Shown here in pieces: positions 34,100-47,621 of a stretch of 64,000 nt of DNA. Both the position numbers and the translations under genes were made by a program. Below the pieces are notes generated by a model. That model was not told the DNA's origin. It saw nothing but the letters and a program-made list of their open reading frames with translations, and did not search any database. The DNA lies in the NCBI RefSeq assembly GCF_020921035.1, contig NC_063154.1, positions 7,130,001 to 7,194,000 of the forward strand, read 5' to 3'. The stretch's first letter is position 1. The number at the start of each line of letters is the position of its first letter. Source of the DNA: Rhodamnia argentea (Eukaryota; Streptophyta; Magnoliopsida; Myrtales; Myrtaceae).

Positions 34100-36248
34100 T
34101 TGATGACGGCATGACAGAGAGAGAGAAGCAAGTGAGAAGGGCTTTTCTGAAACAGGGAGTGAGAAGCAAGTGAAAACGATTCGGGACCAGCCCTTTCCCT
34201 GCCCCGCTGCTCTGATGGAACTCTTATCTTCTTCTTCTTGCCTCCTCCTTATTTAGTTGCTTCCTGTGTTGGAGAACAGGGGGAGAGAGAGAGAGATTAG
34301 GACATGCTTCGGAGTTTGGAGCACAGCATAGTGGGAAAGGCTTTTTGTGCTGAGGTTGACAAAGATGTTTGCTTTTTTACCTCTCCTAGCCCCCACCAAA
34401 CCCCTTTTTGTGGCCACAACATTACTATTTATCTCCTTGGAATTAGATCTTATACAACCGGGTGTTGTTATCTTATATTAATACCTAAATGAATTTTTTT
34501 TCCCATTATTCCCTGTACATTTTTTGTGTCATGATACGTATGTGAAAACGTCTTAGTGGTTAAATATTTTTCTATTAAGCATGCTTGATAAATCTCCCTG
34601 AGCACATGTGACCCCCCACAATAAAAAGTAAGTATAGAAAGCAATGTTGTGCAATTTTTATTTAGGTGTCTCAATGCCGGTCCACTTATTTAGGGGGATA
34701 ATGACAATATCAGTGCAAAAGCTATAATGCAACGGTCATTTTGATGTTGAACCATTCAAGCAATCATTTAAGTATCACTGCTTTTTAAAAGATAATTATT
34801 GAAGTGATTCCGATAGCCTAACTTTTTGGAAAATCCAACCAATACTATTTAAATAAAAGCTCATCAAAGTCATTTAGATAGAAATTTTGAAAAACATTTA
34901 GCACCGAAGCGATCCTTCATAAAATCTTGACACTAAATTGATTTTTTTTTATAAAGTTTCGACATGAAAAATTATAGAAATTGTGTGGCGCGGAATGTAT
35001 GTGCCCAATGTCTTTGAATGTATCAATTTTCCACAAGGTAGTCGGGTTAACATGGGTTGTCGAATTGCTCTAGCAATGCATTCTACTTTAACGGAGGATT
35101 CAAACTTCCGTGTTCAACATCAAAATAGACCAAGATCGAAGAAGAAGAAGAAGAAGAAGAAGCAAATGCGATGGTAGGTGAAGAAAAACGGAATTGTTGG
35201 AATCACTTGAATGTTTACTCTTAGAGTGTTGCAGCACTTGAACATCGGTTCAAAAAATTTTGGCACCAAAATAGGCGCCATACAATAATTTTAACACCGA
35301 CAATCATTTTTCCCTAATTCAAGTATTTGTTAATAATTTATTTCATCATTCCCTAATCGGATTCTTTATCTCGAACATTAATCTCGACGAATCATGGTTA
35401 CTGCTTTCCACAGGATCAGATTCCAGACCCAAAGTTTTCAGTGCGGCTAATCAACCCACGTAATCGCCTCAACCAAGGTTGCTAAAAAGATGCGGGCTTT
35501 CAAGCAAGCCACCAACGACAAAAGCAACAAACATCTTTTGGGGTTGGACGCGAACAGAGAGAGGCAGAGAGAGAGAGTGGTGAAATGATGCTTCGTCTTT
35601 GTAGTTTTGCGGCAGAATTTTCGCCGTTTGTTTCTTTGTCCTTTGTGCCATCTGCTGGACAGTGGTGATGGCCGGATGCGAAGCAGATGATGGATCAACC
35701 CAGCTAATCTTTGGATCATTAGCAGCAAAGGAGAGGAAATAAACTCATGATAAGTCGAATCTAGGCAAAAAGACTTTAAGGCCTAGCACTCACCATTGGA
35801 TCCTTATACACACACGGGTCCCATTGCGGAAGTCAAGTCGAGGATGATTTGCGCCTTGTACTTTTGCCCTAATTTTCTACCTCGGCAACATAGGATTCAT
35901 TATCCATTCACATCAACATATGACCCCTTCGCTTCTCCTGCGAGACTCTGAGGCCTGAGCCAAATGATGCTCAGCCCGGAATAGTCGAAACTGAAAACAG
36001 ACGAAACCCCTCAGCGTGGTTGGCCGGTTCCAACTCTCTTTTTAAACACCACCCCCTCACACGCATGATCCTTGACAGGCTACTCGCGATGCGGATTTGA
36101 TTACTCAATTCATTAATTAGCTGATGGGTCTTCTGGATAAGGTTTTTCAGTGTGATGCTTGTTGATGAAAAGCCTGATCATCATAAAGTTGGAGATGGAG
36201 CTTTTTTTTTCTCTGAAATTGCTTTGGTCACGCCGTGAAAGGTAGAGC
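34100..36248. other. Intergenic DNA, no gene recognised
   Basis: AT-rich sequence with a GAA tract at about 35139-35162. Short frames on both strands carry no family motif. Confidence 0.4.
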
Positions 36249-36934
36249 TAGACCTATCAAACGTGGTGAGTTGGGTCGGGTGGTCCGACTCAAATTGACC
36301 ATATTCATTGCAATGCGAATTTCTTGACTATGCCAAACCCAATCCGACACATGTTGCTAAAATACTAACATATTTAATCCAAACTAAGAAAAATTATTTA
36401 TCGGATTGAAAATATATATATTTATAAAACACCGTGGACAATTTTTATAATTAAAAATTTTAAAATATAGCTTCTATTTTCATTTTTTTTTCTTCGAGTC
36501 CGGCGAGGGCTATCCGACCCTAGCCAACCACAAGCGAGGGCCTCAAAGCCCTCACCAATCGTGGGCGAAGGTCACCACCCTTGCCCAGACTTGATGAGGA
36601 CTGCAAAGTCCTCTTTGGCCGCGGTTGAGGGTGGGTCAGCCCTCGTTGGACTTCGTAGGAAAAAAAAAAGTTAAAGAAAGACAAAAAAAGGAATAAAGGA
36701 AATGAAATAAAACATTATAAATAAGCAGAAAATTAAAAAAAAAATCAAGATTATGACATCTCATGAATGGGATTGACTCAACTAATAACCTTTATAAGTT
36801 AAATGGGTTTTAAGTAAGTTTAAGGATAAACCCATTTACAAGGCTTGCAACTCAAATTCAATTACAATCCATTTATTAAGTTTTGACTAACTCATATATG
36901 AACCATCTAATTGGATATAGGTTTGACACCTCGA
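36249..36934. mobile_element. hAT-type non-autonomous element, 686 bp, with GC-rich core
   Basis: GGTAGAGC is present on both flanks (36241-36248 and 36935-36942), an exact 8-bp target duplication. The ends are TAGACCTATCAAACG and, inverted, GGTTTGACACCTCGA. Subterminal arms mention 'ggttgagtcgg/ccgactc'-type text. The interior is AT-rich except for a GC-rich core at about 36495-36655, built of 'gcgagggc / ccctcgcc' phrases. No transposase is present. Confidence 0.85.
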
Positions 36935-36942
36935 GGTAGAGC

Positions 36943-37680
36943 CAAGTGCAACATGCAATTGCGAGTAAACCCCAATTGAATACGTGACAGGGCGGGACAG
37001 AGCACGAGGGGCATTTCAAATTTGGAGCCCAATGCCTGGACATGAGGCAACAGAGCGATATTGGCAGCATGCGACGAGCCGGCTATAGAAAGGGCAAATC
37101 GAACTATTAGATGGAGGAACTTTGCATAAACACGTGGTGCTGTGATTGTGATAGCTTAACAGAGCTGTCTTTGATCCTCAGTCTTTGCCTTGATATCCTA
37201 CTAACTTTTGTCTGGTCAAAGCTACTGATATACAGCTATCTGCGTGGGGAATGTGAAGAGCACTGTAGCAAGAACCTGAAGATGGACGGCACGAGTTGAA
37301 TAGAGACGGAGCCGTGAATGAGGAGCAAGAAATTGTTGGAGTAGGAGAAGTGATCCTCAGCTGTGGCGGAAACTGGGTGAAGGGTTTCCCTCGAGACATC
37401 GGAAAAAGCTTCGAGATGCTGCTAGCTAAAACTTATGCATCAGACTTAGAGTAGCGTTAGAGTGCTATATCAACTGTTTAGACTTTGAAACAGACTCATT
37501 TATTCTGTTTCGATGTTCTAATAGTCTGTGCCTATATCAACATTCTGTTTGTTGAATGTTGTTAGCACACTGCTTCGGATAATCGGGGGCGATGGAAGAC
37601 TCGTTCATGAAATAGTTGGGGAGTCCCTTGGGAGGAAAAATGTGGCTGGATAGGCTCACTAGGGTATTTCTACCGAATTC
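36943..37680. other. Intergenic DNA upstream of the plastid E2 gene
   Basis: I see no supportable gene. Short frames only. Confidence 0.35.
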
Positions 37681-37682
37681 GG

Positions 37683-37845
37683 GCTTAATAAGCCCAAACC
37701 AGCCCAGAAATTACGATGTTCATTTGGTCTGGGCTGCACAAGCCGGGCCAAGAGATATCGATCCGGCCCATGAACATCTCGAGCCTCAAGCATTTTGCAA
37801 GCTGGGGCAGTTGGACAGGGCCTAGCTCTGGTAAACATGGGCCTA
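37683..37845 (+). promoter_or_regulatory. Site II (TGGGCY) cluster in the E2 promoter
   Basis: AGCCCAA, AGCCCAG, TGGGCT, CGGGCC, GGCCCA, GGGCC and TGGGCC occur within 165 bp, ending about 230 bp ahead of the E2 start codon. Clusters of this kind are common in promoters of plant housekeeping and organelle genes and bind TCP factors. Confidence 0.5.
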
Positions 37846-37909
37846 CCCAAATCAGTCCAAATGAAAGTTGAAGCTCGCTCTCCTCTGACCCTGCGCGCAT
37901 AGCTCGTTA

Positions 37910-37930
37910 ATGGCGATGGAAACAGAGTGA
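37910..37930 (+). other. Upstream ORF in the E2 leader
   Basis: ATG GCG ATG GAA ACA GAG TGA: six codons and a stop, about 145 nt ahead of the main start. It is included in the mRNA only if transcription starts upstream of 37910. A (CT)n tract at 38038-38070 lies between the two. Confidence 0.4.
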
Positions 37931-38035
37931 GGCAGCTCCAATTCTCTGCTCACTTCCAGGTTCCAACCAACCTCCTCCTCGTCCTCTCCGCCCGTTTCTC
38001 TCTCTCCCTCCCTCTTCACCTCCACCCTTTCCTCC

Positions 38036-38072
<37 letters not shown>

Positions 38073-38075
38073 ACG

Positions 38076-41000
38076 ATGGCCTCTTCCCTTCTCTCTCCCT
38101 CCTCCGCCACCGCCAATCCCGCCAGCACCATCTCCTTCTCCTCCTCCCTCTCCACCCCGCTTCCCTGGCGTCCCTCCTCCGCATTCCCCCGCCGCTCCGG
38201 CGGCCGGAGATCCCTCTCCGTCCAATCCAAGATCCGCGAAATCTTCATGCCCGCCCTCAGCTCCACCATGACAGAGGGCAAGATCGTCTCCTGGGTCAAG
38301 TCCGAGGGCGACATCCTCTCCAAGGGCGAGAGCGTCGTGGTTGTCGAGTCCGACAAGGCTGACATGGACGTGGAGACCTTCTACGACGGCATCCTCGCCG
38401 CCATCGTCGTCCCCGAGGGCGAGAGCGCCCCCGTCGGCGCCCCCATTGGCCTCTTGGCCGAGACCGAGGATGAGGTCGCCGAGGCCAAGGCCAAGGCCGC
38501 CGCCAAATCGGGCTCTTCTTCATCTTCTCCTTCCAGTCCTCCCGCCTCCCTTGCGGCTGAGGCGCCCGCCGTCACTTCAAATCCCGCTCCGGCAATTGCT
38601 CAGCCTCCGCCGAAGCCAACTGCTCCGGCAGATGGACCGAGAAAGATTGTGGCGACTCCCTATGCCAAGAAGCTCGCCAAGCAGCACAAGGTGGACATTA
38701 ACAAGGTGGCAGGTAAGAATTTTGTTCGATACCAAATTATCATAACTCATGACATGATAGAATGTGCTACTTCACTATGCAGAGTGAGCCATTATTGGCT
38801 AGATTATCCATGGAATTGTCAGTTGTCATTGATATGGTATTTGGCACGATTGACTTTGGCTGATCATGTGTGCTGGCAGGTACTGGCCCGTACGGAAGGA
38901 TTACACCGGCAGATGTGGAAGCGGCTGCTGGAATACAGCCATCCAAGCCGGCTGTAACAGTTACTTCCGCTCCAGCGGTTGCAGCAGAGGCAGCCCCAGC
39001 TGCTGCAGGTCCAGCAAAATCTGCTGCCCCTGCTCCGCCTCCACTTCCAGGATCTACAGTGGTGCCATTCACCACAATGCAGGCTGCTGTGTCAAAGAAC
39101 ATGTTGGAGAGTCTCTCGGTACCATCTTTTAGAGTCGGATACCCAGTGACAACTGATGCGCTCGATGCTCTCTATGAGAAGGTAGATTCTGCTCTCCGCA
39201 CCCTGAGAATGCTACTTCTAGGTCATGATTTATAATGAGGAATATAGTTGGGGTGATTGATAACAAAGTGCATAAGCATGTATCTTTTGTTAGTGTGTGT
39301 CAATCTTGATCTAATTTTATATCCATTGGCATTTGGTAAGATAGGTCCACCTGTTCGATTGTTGCTTTTTATTGGTAAAAAGTCTCTTGTTCACTTTGGA
39401 TATTTAGGTGAAACCAAAGGGTGTGACCATGACCGCTTTATTGGCAAAGGCTGCCGCAATGGCACTTGTTCAACATCCAGTTGTGAATGCCAGTTGCAAA
39501 TACGGGAAGAGCTTTACTTACAATAGCAACATTAATATAGCTGTTGCAGTGGCCATTAATGGCGGGTTGATCACACCTGTGCTTCAGGATGCAGATAAGG
39601 TTTGATTTCACGACCGTGCTCTGCCTTTGTTCCTCTTGATAAAATGAAAAGCAAATGTATTGATTTGATGTATTCAATTTTCACATATCAATTTGGTTTT
39701 ACTTTGTAATATTTGGTGCAGTTGGATCTCTACTTGCTGTCTCAAAAATGGAAAGAGCTGGTGGAGAAAGCCCGCTCAAAGCAACTTCAGCCACATGAAT
39801 ATAACTCAGGTTTAGCCATTCAATATGTCTTTTGTTTCTCAGTTCTATGCATGCAACTGTGATAGTTGATAATGTCTATGTCATTATTCTTCAAGAATCA
39901 GGTTTATGGTTTTTCTGTCTGGTCGAATGTTTTAGGCACATTTACTCTTTCCAACCTGGGCATGTTTGGAGTGGACAGATTTGATGCAATTCTTCCTCCA
40001 GGCCAGGTGAGTCACACGGTCATGATTTCCAACTTTAGGGAACTGAGGACTTTATTAAAGTTGTGAGAAACTTCTTAGCTGTCTGGTGAATTTTTTTCTT
40101 ATATTTAGGGGGCCATCATGGCTGTGGGAGCATCGAAGCCAACTGTTTTAGCTGATGCAGATGGATTCTTCACTGTCAAAAGTAAAATGCTGGTAAGTGT
40201 TCGCATCTTACCTGCAATCTTCCAAATTATCCAGTGTATTATGTAATGAAGGCTCGATATTTGTGATTAATAAGCATTGCTATACCGCATGAGGCGTGAT
40301 TATACATCAGGCATTGAAAATTATTATTATTATTATTATTTTTAGTCAAAAAAGCATTGAAAATTAGTTTACAAGTGATATAGAATTGGGGTCCTCATTT
40401 ACTTGCTAATATACCTGTTGTTGTTGCCTTTGTAAGACTATTGGGACTTGATGGTTTCTTATCTCAAATTTTCAATTTTTACTCTTAAATTGAAAATTTT
40501 GGGAAAAAAAAATCATTGTTCGCAAATACCAAGATGAAAACTTAGTTTGAAGCCAATAGGAATGGGTCTAAAATTCCAATCCCTTTTTGGAGCCAAATAC
40601 CATGACAATAAGTCGGAGAGAAAAGAAGGGTATAGTTCAATGGATGATATTGAATAATAAACATGGGTTGCTTCTTGTCTCCAAGAAGCTTTGTTCCAAC
40701 CGGTGACGGGCAGTCTAGTGCCTGTGATAATCCTATATGTAAAGTCGTACCATAATTTTATCTTGTTCTGCATAATTCTTTGTAAATTTTATCTTTGTAT
40801 TGGATATCACACAGTATAGACTGGATATAGGTGCTGTCCTAATTTGTCGCGTCCAAACTGATTAATATTCACAGTTGGAGTTTCAATTTGATAACTACTT
40901 GTGTCATGTCTGTATTGTCACTATACTGTCAGAACTTAAATGTCCTTACTCTTGGAACCTAGATAAAATTGAAGATTAAGTGTTGAAAATGTATGTACTG

Positions 41001-41625
41001 AACTTTAAATGTTGATAATTTTAAGTGCTGAAAATGGAATTAAAAAGTTGTTTGATGATAAGTAAAAATTGGCAGCTGAATATAATTGATCTCTTATCAG
41101 ATATAAAAGAGATCAGCATTGGTAGGTTTTGTCTATATATTCGGCATGATTATAATTACATTTAATTATCTTTAATTAAATTAACTAAGTAACCCCTCCC
41201 TTACATTCTAGATGTAGTGGATATTTGACTTAACTGAATCAATTCTATTAAAGGTCATCAAACGAGCTTAATCTCATTGTGCTCCTTGCTAAGCTCTGTG
41301 AGGCTCAATTTGAGTTCCATGGACCTTCACCCTGTTGTTTGACTTTGCACTAAGTCATGATCTCAGCTTGCCATTTTGGACATTTGAAGTTGTTTTTCAC
41401 AATCTTGATCATGCGAACACGTAATTTTCATGACATTGGCTGCTGAGAAAGCTACCTTTGCGGAGCTTAACTAATTGAATCCGGTGCAGAAACTTCTAAC
41501 AATTGGGAAACAAATTTCAGGTGAATGTCACGGCAGATCACAGGATCGTCTATGGTGCTGACCTGGCCGCCTTCCTCCAGACCTTCTCAAAGATTGTCGA
41601 GAATCCCGAAAGCCTCACATTGTAA
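38076..41625 (+). CDS. LTA2: Dihydrolipoyl acetyltransferase (E2) of the plastidial pyruvate dehydrogenase complex
   Basis: E2 transfers acetyl groups from the lipoyl arm to CoA, supplying acetyl-CoA for plastid fatty-acid synthesis. Seven exons (38076-38712, 38880-39181, 39408-39599, 39722-39809, 39936-40006, 40109-40192 and 41521-41625) give 492 residues. In order they encode a Ser-rich transit peptide (about 1-50) and one lipoyl domain (about 52-128; lipoyl-lysine K94 in ESDKADMDVE). An Ala/Pro linker follows, then the E1/E3-binding domain (VATPYAKKLAKQHKVDINKV, GTGPYGRITPADVE), a second Ala/Pro linker and the catalytic domain. Active-site text is TADHRIVYGADLAAFLQTF, with H465. YG instead of the usual DG after DHRxx is what I remember for the plastid isoform and sets it apart from mitochondrial E2. 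Intron 6 is 1.3 kb. Site II motifs lie upstream. The length fits the single-lipoyl plastid enzyme. Confidence 0.96.
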
Positions 41626-43387
41626 TGAGGTTTGTTTCAGTTGGGATTGGGTCGTCCAAGTCACATTCTTTGGATGCAGCTCGCACTTGTGCTGTCACTT
41701 TTTGTCATGTATTTTCATTTTTTTTTCTCTGATTTGTGAGGAGCTCATACAGAACTTTGATAGATTTTGAAAGAGGTAATAAACTTCGCTGAAGTTTTGA
41801 GCTGAGAGGTGTTACATATCCTCTCCTCTGTTACGAAAATGTATATTACTTTTTCTCGTACGGTCGCAGCTGAGTGCTGCAGCCTAATGACCATTTACAT
41901 AATGGATAGGGGTCCATCCTTTATGGCTTAAATCGAGTCAACTTTTGATTTTCTAACGGAAGATTGTTCATTTAGCTAGACAAGAAAACGGCCAAAGAGG
42001 CCATCCTAACTGTTAAAATTACTCTCGCAGCTGGAATTTTGCAATTCCAGTAGATGTCGATGAAGTTAGAGATAACTAAAAAAAAGTGTGCATGACTTGT
42101 CAGTTTGCCCAAACCCTTCAAACCTGCGGAAACCTCTAGTAGAATTTTGGTTAGCAAAACTCATATTATAGAGCAATGTGTTTGCCTTTCGTCCTTAAGT
42201 AAACAGAAGACTGAAGAATGCAAACTCCAACTCCTTTTATTGGTCCAGTATAATGCAAGGCACTAATGGATTGGCAACATTTATGAAGATTTGTTGTGTG
42301 ATATCTCAAAATGGGCGTATCATCCGTCATTGTGCTAAGACTCTTTATTTCTTTTTGGTCTGTTTGGTGGTACATATATTGATCAATCATCCCTTTTCAT
42401 GAAGTGTTTGGAAACTACTTCATACTTTGTCTGAGAATTCCTTGAATATCCTTCTGCATGAAGCTTTGTGTCACAGTGCGTCCTAACGTAAGCAGAAGCT
42501 GCAGAACATTTGCGGTATTCGCTCCTAGATAAGGTGTTCCCACCATAAGCTATGTGTACATGAAGGGAGTGAAGAGAGACAGAGATCGTTCACAACAAAA
42601 TTGCCTGGACGGCCTTGTTCTGTACAAAGAGAGATTGGTCGAAGCTATCGACATGAATGATGCGAGGCGTATCAGTTCACCAGTCCAAGCTAATATTCCT
42701 GGATATGTATAACTTATCAATATACTGTATAACTGGGATCGAAGCCTTGATATACCTTCTCATCTTCTTCTCGGCCGTCTCCTCTGCAATGAGATTATTG
42801 GAAGTATGAGATCTCTAAAGGACAAATCGACCTGATTCAATAGTACATCCAAGACATGATGTTGTTTTACAAAAGCACCAGATAAAGGGTTTAAAATCTT
42901 CGAATTGCTTATGGAAGAACCTTGTCGTGACCCACTATTGCTGCATCTGACAAAAGGATTGACGCAATCGGTTCGTGCAATTATCTGGCGTAACACGAAC
43001 ACACGAAAGGTTTCCAGCAAGTATCTATGGAGTTTACGAGGTCTAATGACATCCTACAGTTTATGGATGTATAATGATATTCTGTAGTTTCTCTACAACC
43101 AATTCAATCCCCACCTTCTCGTTTTTGGGCCAACATCCTAAAGTTAGGATTTTTAACATGCTAGAAGTTATTCAGGCAATGCAGCTCTCCGACTTGGAAA
43201 CTAGCAATCATCAGCTTTCAAGAAAATACTTGAAAATCATTCATAGAAGTTGGAGAAAAAAGCTATCAAAATAGAAAATTGATTTACGGTCGGATGGAAA
43301 TCTCCTTAAAACTCTGGCATTTCGGCAATCTTACAGTTCATCAAAGTAAAAGATAACTCGCCAGGGTTTGCAAATAAGTCAGGAAAA
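41626..43387. other. Intergenic DNA between convergent genes
   Basis: It includes the E2 3' region and the DNA downstream of the ACD11-like gene. I found no coding frame with motifs. A missing last exon of the ACD11-like gene could lie here but was not recognised. Confidence 0.35.
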
Positions 43388-45195
43388 TTATTGAAAGTCA
43401 GGAGGAGGACCGGAAAGCATGCAGTGGCATCCCAACTCACCAGTTTCATTGAGCTTTAGCAGAAGTTGATCCCTATATGGAAGGGTATACATTCCAGCAT
43501 AAACAGCTGTCCTGATTCCCCACGTGTGGAATGGCGCACAAACTTGCATATAGGCTGTGGTAGCAGCATCCTTTAATGAGTAATCGCTGGAACACGAAGA
43601 AGAGAGGAAGCTATTAGTATGGAACAAAACCAATCTTATAATACGAGATTGCATTTGCAGGAGATAGTAACTTTGGACAAAGTGACTTTAGGGCAATGGA
43701 CTTCCTTAACTCAGATCACAAGTTATTATCAGCTACTCATCATCTTATACTCGTTCACTGTGAAAATCATAGCTCAATTGGGAAGAATCTTCGCAAACGC
43801 TACCAGCAAATGATTTCAACCCCAGTCTACCAGAGAGAGAGAGAGAGGGAGAGAGAGAGAGAGAACATACTCAGAAGACAAAAACTGCTCAAATAGAGCT
43901 CTGATGAGATCAAGACCCTGCCTAACTCGACGTAAATTACGTGTACGACTTCCTGGAGTTCTCACTGAGTTTTTAGCGACGTCGAGATCCAGCACGTTTT
44001 GTAATGTGCGATGTGTCCTCGATGCCTCCACAAGATCACGTACCTTGGAGAGTCAATTACCGGGTCAGTGGAAGGAAGGTCACAAGAATCGTACGTGGCA
44101 AAGATAATTCATATCATGATAGCACAGACACGCCATAGGTAGCCACTCCGAATACATCATTTCCAACTCACGCGACTGTCGATTCCCTATCTGCAAATTC
44201 TAGCTCCATGAAAAAAGTTGACAACAATTCTCAAAAAGTCGCGTCTTTGAAATACCATACAGTCCCTGGAAATCGTAATCATAGCATTTCAACTGGCAAG
44301 ACATTTCCCCTTTCACCTAGAAGACCTTAACTTTTAACTCCCGAGTTGAAGATCGACGAGAATCTACTCCGTAATGCTACTAAACTCATGCAGATTGTTG
44401 AATTATGTAAAACACTGACGTATCGCCCGAACAATCAAAAGCGCGATCCTGCATTAGCAACAGAGTACCCAACCCATGACAAAGCTGTGAATACGAGGGT
44501 ATAGTTATTACACTTTCCCTGCATAATTAATGCCAGTGATTTTAAGACCTGTATACAAGATTCATTTATGAAGTGTGGTGACAAGCCGTAGCGGAATCCG
44601 AGCAAATAGATGGCATTCGAACAACGGATGAGAATCCAAGATATCGTTGCGTAGTCCAATTTGGAATAGTTGCTGCTCCTCGTGAATTTCACTATTTACA
44701 TATATTCCATCACATACGCACATTAGTCACCAGAAACAACTCAAGATGAACAGCGGGGCAAATGAAGAGTTCGAACGATCGGTGATGCAACACCACCCAG
44801 TCACCAAACTTCCGTCCCACAACATTGCTCTACCAATTGATAATTGAAACAGAGGGGGGCAGAGTCGAATCAAAGCTCGAGAAATAAGAATTGCAACAAA
44901 GGGAGGCGACGCACACGAAACAGACCTTGGCGACGTACTCCATTTCAGCGAACTTGAAGGCGAGGCCGAGGCAACCGAAAAGAACGGAGACCAGGGAGCA
45001 GGCGTCGCAGAACTCGTCCAAGCGGAGCTCCACGCTCCCGCCCTCGTCGGACCGCAAGAGGGCGGCCATCTCCTCGAACGCCTCCGCGATCCCCGAGAGA
45101 GGCGTGTCGGCCTGCTGCGCGGCGGCCCCCGGCGGCTGATCTGGAAGGACGCCGCCCTGGCGGCTCCCTCCATCGGCTTTTTCTCCAGTCATCAT
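43388..45195 (-). CDS. ACD11: ACD11-like glycolipid-transfer-protein domain protein
   Basis: ACD11 moves ceramide-1-phosphate between membranes and restrains cell death. Three exons on the minus strand (44926-45195, 43871-44043 and 43388-43586) give 213 residues, close to the roughly 206 I recall for Arabidopsis ACD11. After a variable N-terminus come FCDACSLVSVLFGCLGLAFK, FAEMEYVAKVRDLVEASRTH, LQNVLDLDVAKNSVRTPGSR, TRNLRRVRQGLDLIRALFEQ, AYMQVCAPFHTWGIRTAVYA and GMYTLPYRDQLLLKLNE. These are the helices of the GLTP fold, with the family's basic head-group residues and conserved His. The C-terminus (ETGELGCHCMLSGPPPDFQ) departs from the family, and the codon before it (ACTG|GTGAGT) looks like a splice donor. 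A last exon may therefore exist downstream. Expression or paralog identity cannot be judged. Confidence 0.9.
43830..43863. repeat. (GA)n microsatellite in intron 2 of the ACD11-like gene
   Basis: A GA-dinucleotide tract with one GG interruption, ending just beyond the exon 2 donor. Confidence 0.9.
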
Positions 45196-46014
45196 CGCGA
45201 GCTATCGCGTTCGCGTTCGCATTCGCATATGCGCGTGGTTGACTGGTAGATTGAAGGGGAGATTGGAAATTGGGAAGAGGGGAAGGGGGATTTTCCGTGC
45301 GTTGGATCATTGGAGCTTTCCTAGAAAGGGGTACGAAACGGGAGGTTGATGGACGCGGAGGACCGCTACTCGTGCGGATTGCCGAAGGCGAGACTTCGTC
45401 TGCACGAACGCTCCTCGAGAAAATATTGCGCAGGTCAGCATTGCCAACTCGAAGATCGTCCACTCAAATATCGCCACGTGCTTCAATGGGTCCCATCAAT
45501 TTTAAAAAGTTTTGCAAGATGGGACCCGTTCGCACACGTGGTGAGATCTGATCAATTTCAGTCTTTTTGGCTTACGCGCGCCATCTGTGCTTACGTCACG
45601 AGTTTGTGTCCCGTCGTTGAAATGCACCCGCATCATTTAAATTACACGTATAAAAGTAATTTTTGGATAAATGTGTGGAATTATACTAAAATTATAGGTA
45701 GTTTATGACACGCTAGTTAATTTATTCCTCTTAATTATGAGGAAATTGAACCGAATACATAATTCCTGTTACTTTAACATTGCTGAAAAGAATGATTTTC
45801 ATCTAAAAAAAATTCGTAAGCAATTTACTCAAAACATAGCTTATTTCAAAGCTATGCACACTAAAAAGTCATTTTCATTATGAACATGTTTTGCGTGCTT
45901 AGGAAACGCAAAATCATAACGCCTTTTTCGCCCCATATTCATTTTAGACCTTTATAAAACATAATATTTCTCTAGAGAACTATATACATAATCAATAAAT
46001 TAAATCTTATTAGA

Positions 46015-46575
46015 AGAATTACCAAAAAAGGTCTTAAGTCTAATAAAATTGTATCAATTCAGTCCTAAATTTTTTACATTTATATTAATTTAGTCTTTTT
46101 GGCCAATTTTAGCATAAATCTCTGATGTGGATGCTGGTCGTGCCATGTAGGGTGGCTGACGCCGATGTGGATAAATTTCAATAATTGGTTGGAATTTTTT
46201 TATATCTTTTTTCTTTTTTTCTTTTTCTATTCTTTGCTTCTTCTTTTTTCCATGGACTTAGGTCGAGGACGGCGCGTGGCACGTTACGTGGATCCGGCGA
46301 GGGCCGCTACACCCTCGCCAAATCTGGCCAGGTGAGGGCGTTTCCCACCCTCGTCGGCCTAAGTTCGTGGGAAAAAAAGAAAAAAAAAGAAAAAAAGAAA
46401 AAAATTCAAATAGCATTAAATTTTATGCACGTCGGCACTCACTGTCCTACATGTCACGGCCGACGTCCATATCAACGATTTTCGATCAAATTAGTTGGAA
46501 TGACTAAATTAACACAAATGCAAAAGAATTAAGGCTAAATTGGCAAAAAAAAAAAAATGTTTGCAATAGATTCAA
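46015..46575. mobile_element. Mutator-type 'gtcctaaac' MITE with GC-rich core
   Basis: The left arm ('ttaccaaaaaaggtcttaag ... caattcagtcctaaattttt') is mirrored by the right arm ('gaattaaggctaaattggcaaaaaaa ... gcaatagattcaag'). The GC-rich core lies at about 46265-46370. The target duplication was not resolved. Confidence 0.6.
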
Positions 46576-46976
46576 GATATAATCTCATCTCCTCTCCGAC
46601 ATCACATCTCATATTATTTTATTACTAGCTAACAAAAACCTATGAGAATTGATATGTATAGTTTTTGAGTGACTGTAAGACTAACAGTCTATTTTGAGCC
46701 ACAAAAAGATAAATAACAACTAACTAAAATTATTGTGACGCCCATTCTTTTAAAAACTTGTAGCTCATAACATAATGTTATTCTCATGGTTACTCAAATA
46801 TTGTTATGCTAGCAAAATCCCAAACCTATTCAAATAGTCATGTCAGCACAAAGCGTAGGCTTGGAACTAGTTCGGGGAATCAAGCCAATTCAGTTTCAGA
46901 AAATAAGAAATTCATGTCGGCTACTATAAGAGACCATCCATGATGAAATACAAGAAAACGTATCAAAATTAATGCT

Positions 46977-47174
46977 CTGTTTGTTTCGCAAAAAGTAAAT
47001 GACTTGAAAAATATTTTTTATAAAAATGATCGCTTGTAATGCTTGAAATAATTAGTCAATCGAAGATATTTTCATTATCAACAATAATTTTTGTTTAAAT
47101 ATATATGTGAATGAATTAAATGTATTTCGTTTGTTCACACAAGTAATTATTTTTAAAAAAATATTTTTCAAATA

Positions 47175-47217
<43 letters not shown>

Positions 47218-47236
47218 GCAAAACAAACGTACCCTG
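46977..47236. mobile_element. Foldback MITE ending in 'ctctgtttgtttcgc'
   Basis: The left end CTCTGTTTGTTTCGCAAAA is mirrored by TTGCAAAACAAACGTACCC. Related partial copies occur near 1900, 30511 and 52738. It carries an (ATT)n tract at about 47176-47217. Confidence 0.6.
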
Positions 47237-47621
47237 AAATAAAATGGCTTATTTGGAGTCTGTATGGAACGGAGTCGGGGTGGAGCCCTCACCAGTGGCC
47301 CGAGGAAGGTGGGCGGTGGCTATTGTTCTCCAGCCGCGAATTGCATTTAAAAATATGCTCGATACAACTAATTTGTAGTGCTTTTTCCTCGCTTGTTGAT
47401 CGAAATTTTCAGCCAAACCCAATTCACTAGTCAAAATGAGCACAAAGAATGCTACCAAGTATAGTAGGATCGTTTAGATCTTTGACAAAAAAAAAAAAAA
47501 AATAGTAGGACCGTTTAGATAGCAAGAAACTATATATTATATATCTGTCTTTTTCAGAGAGTAGACACGTGGATGAAGGTTGTAGGCTGCAAGGTGGCAC
47601 GGCAAAAAAAAAAAAAAGAGT

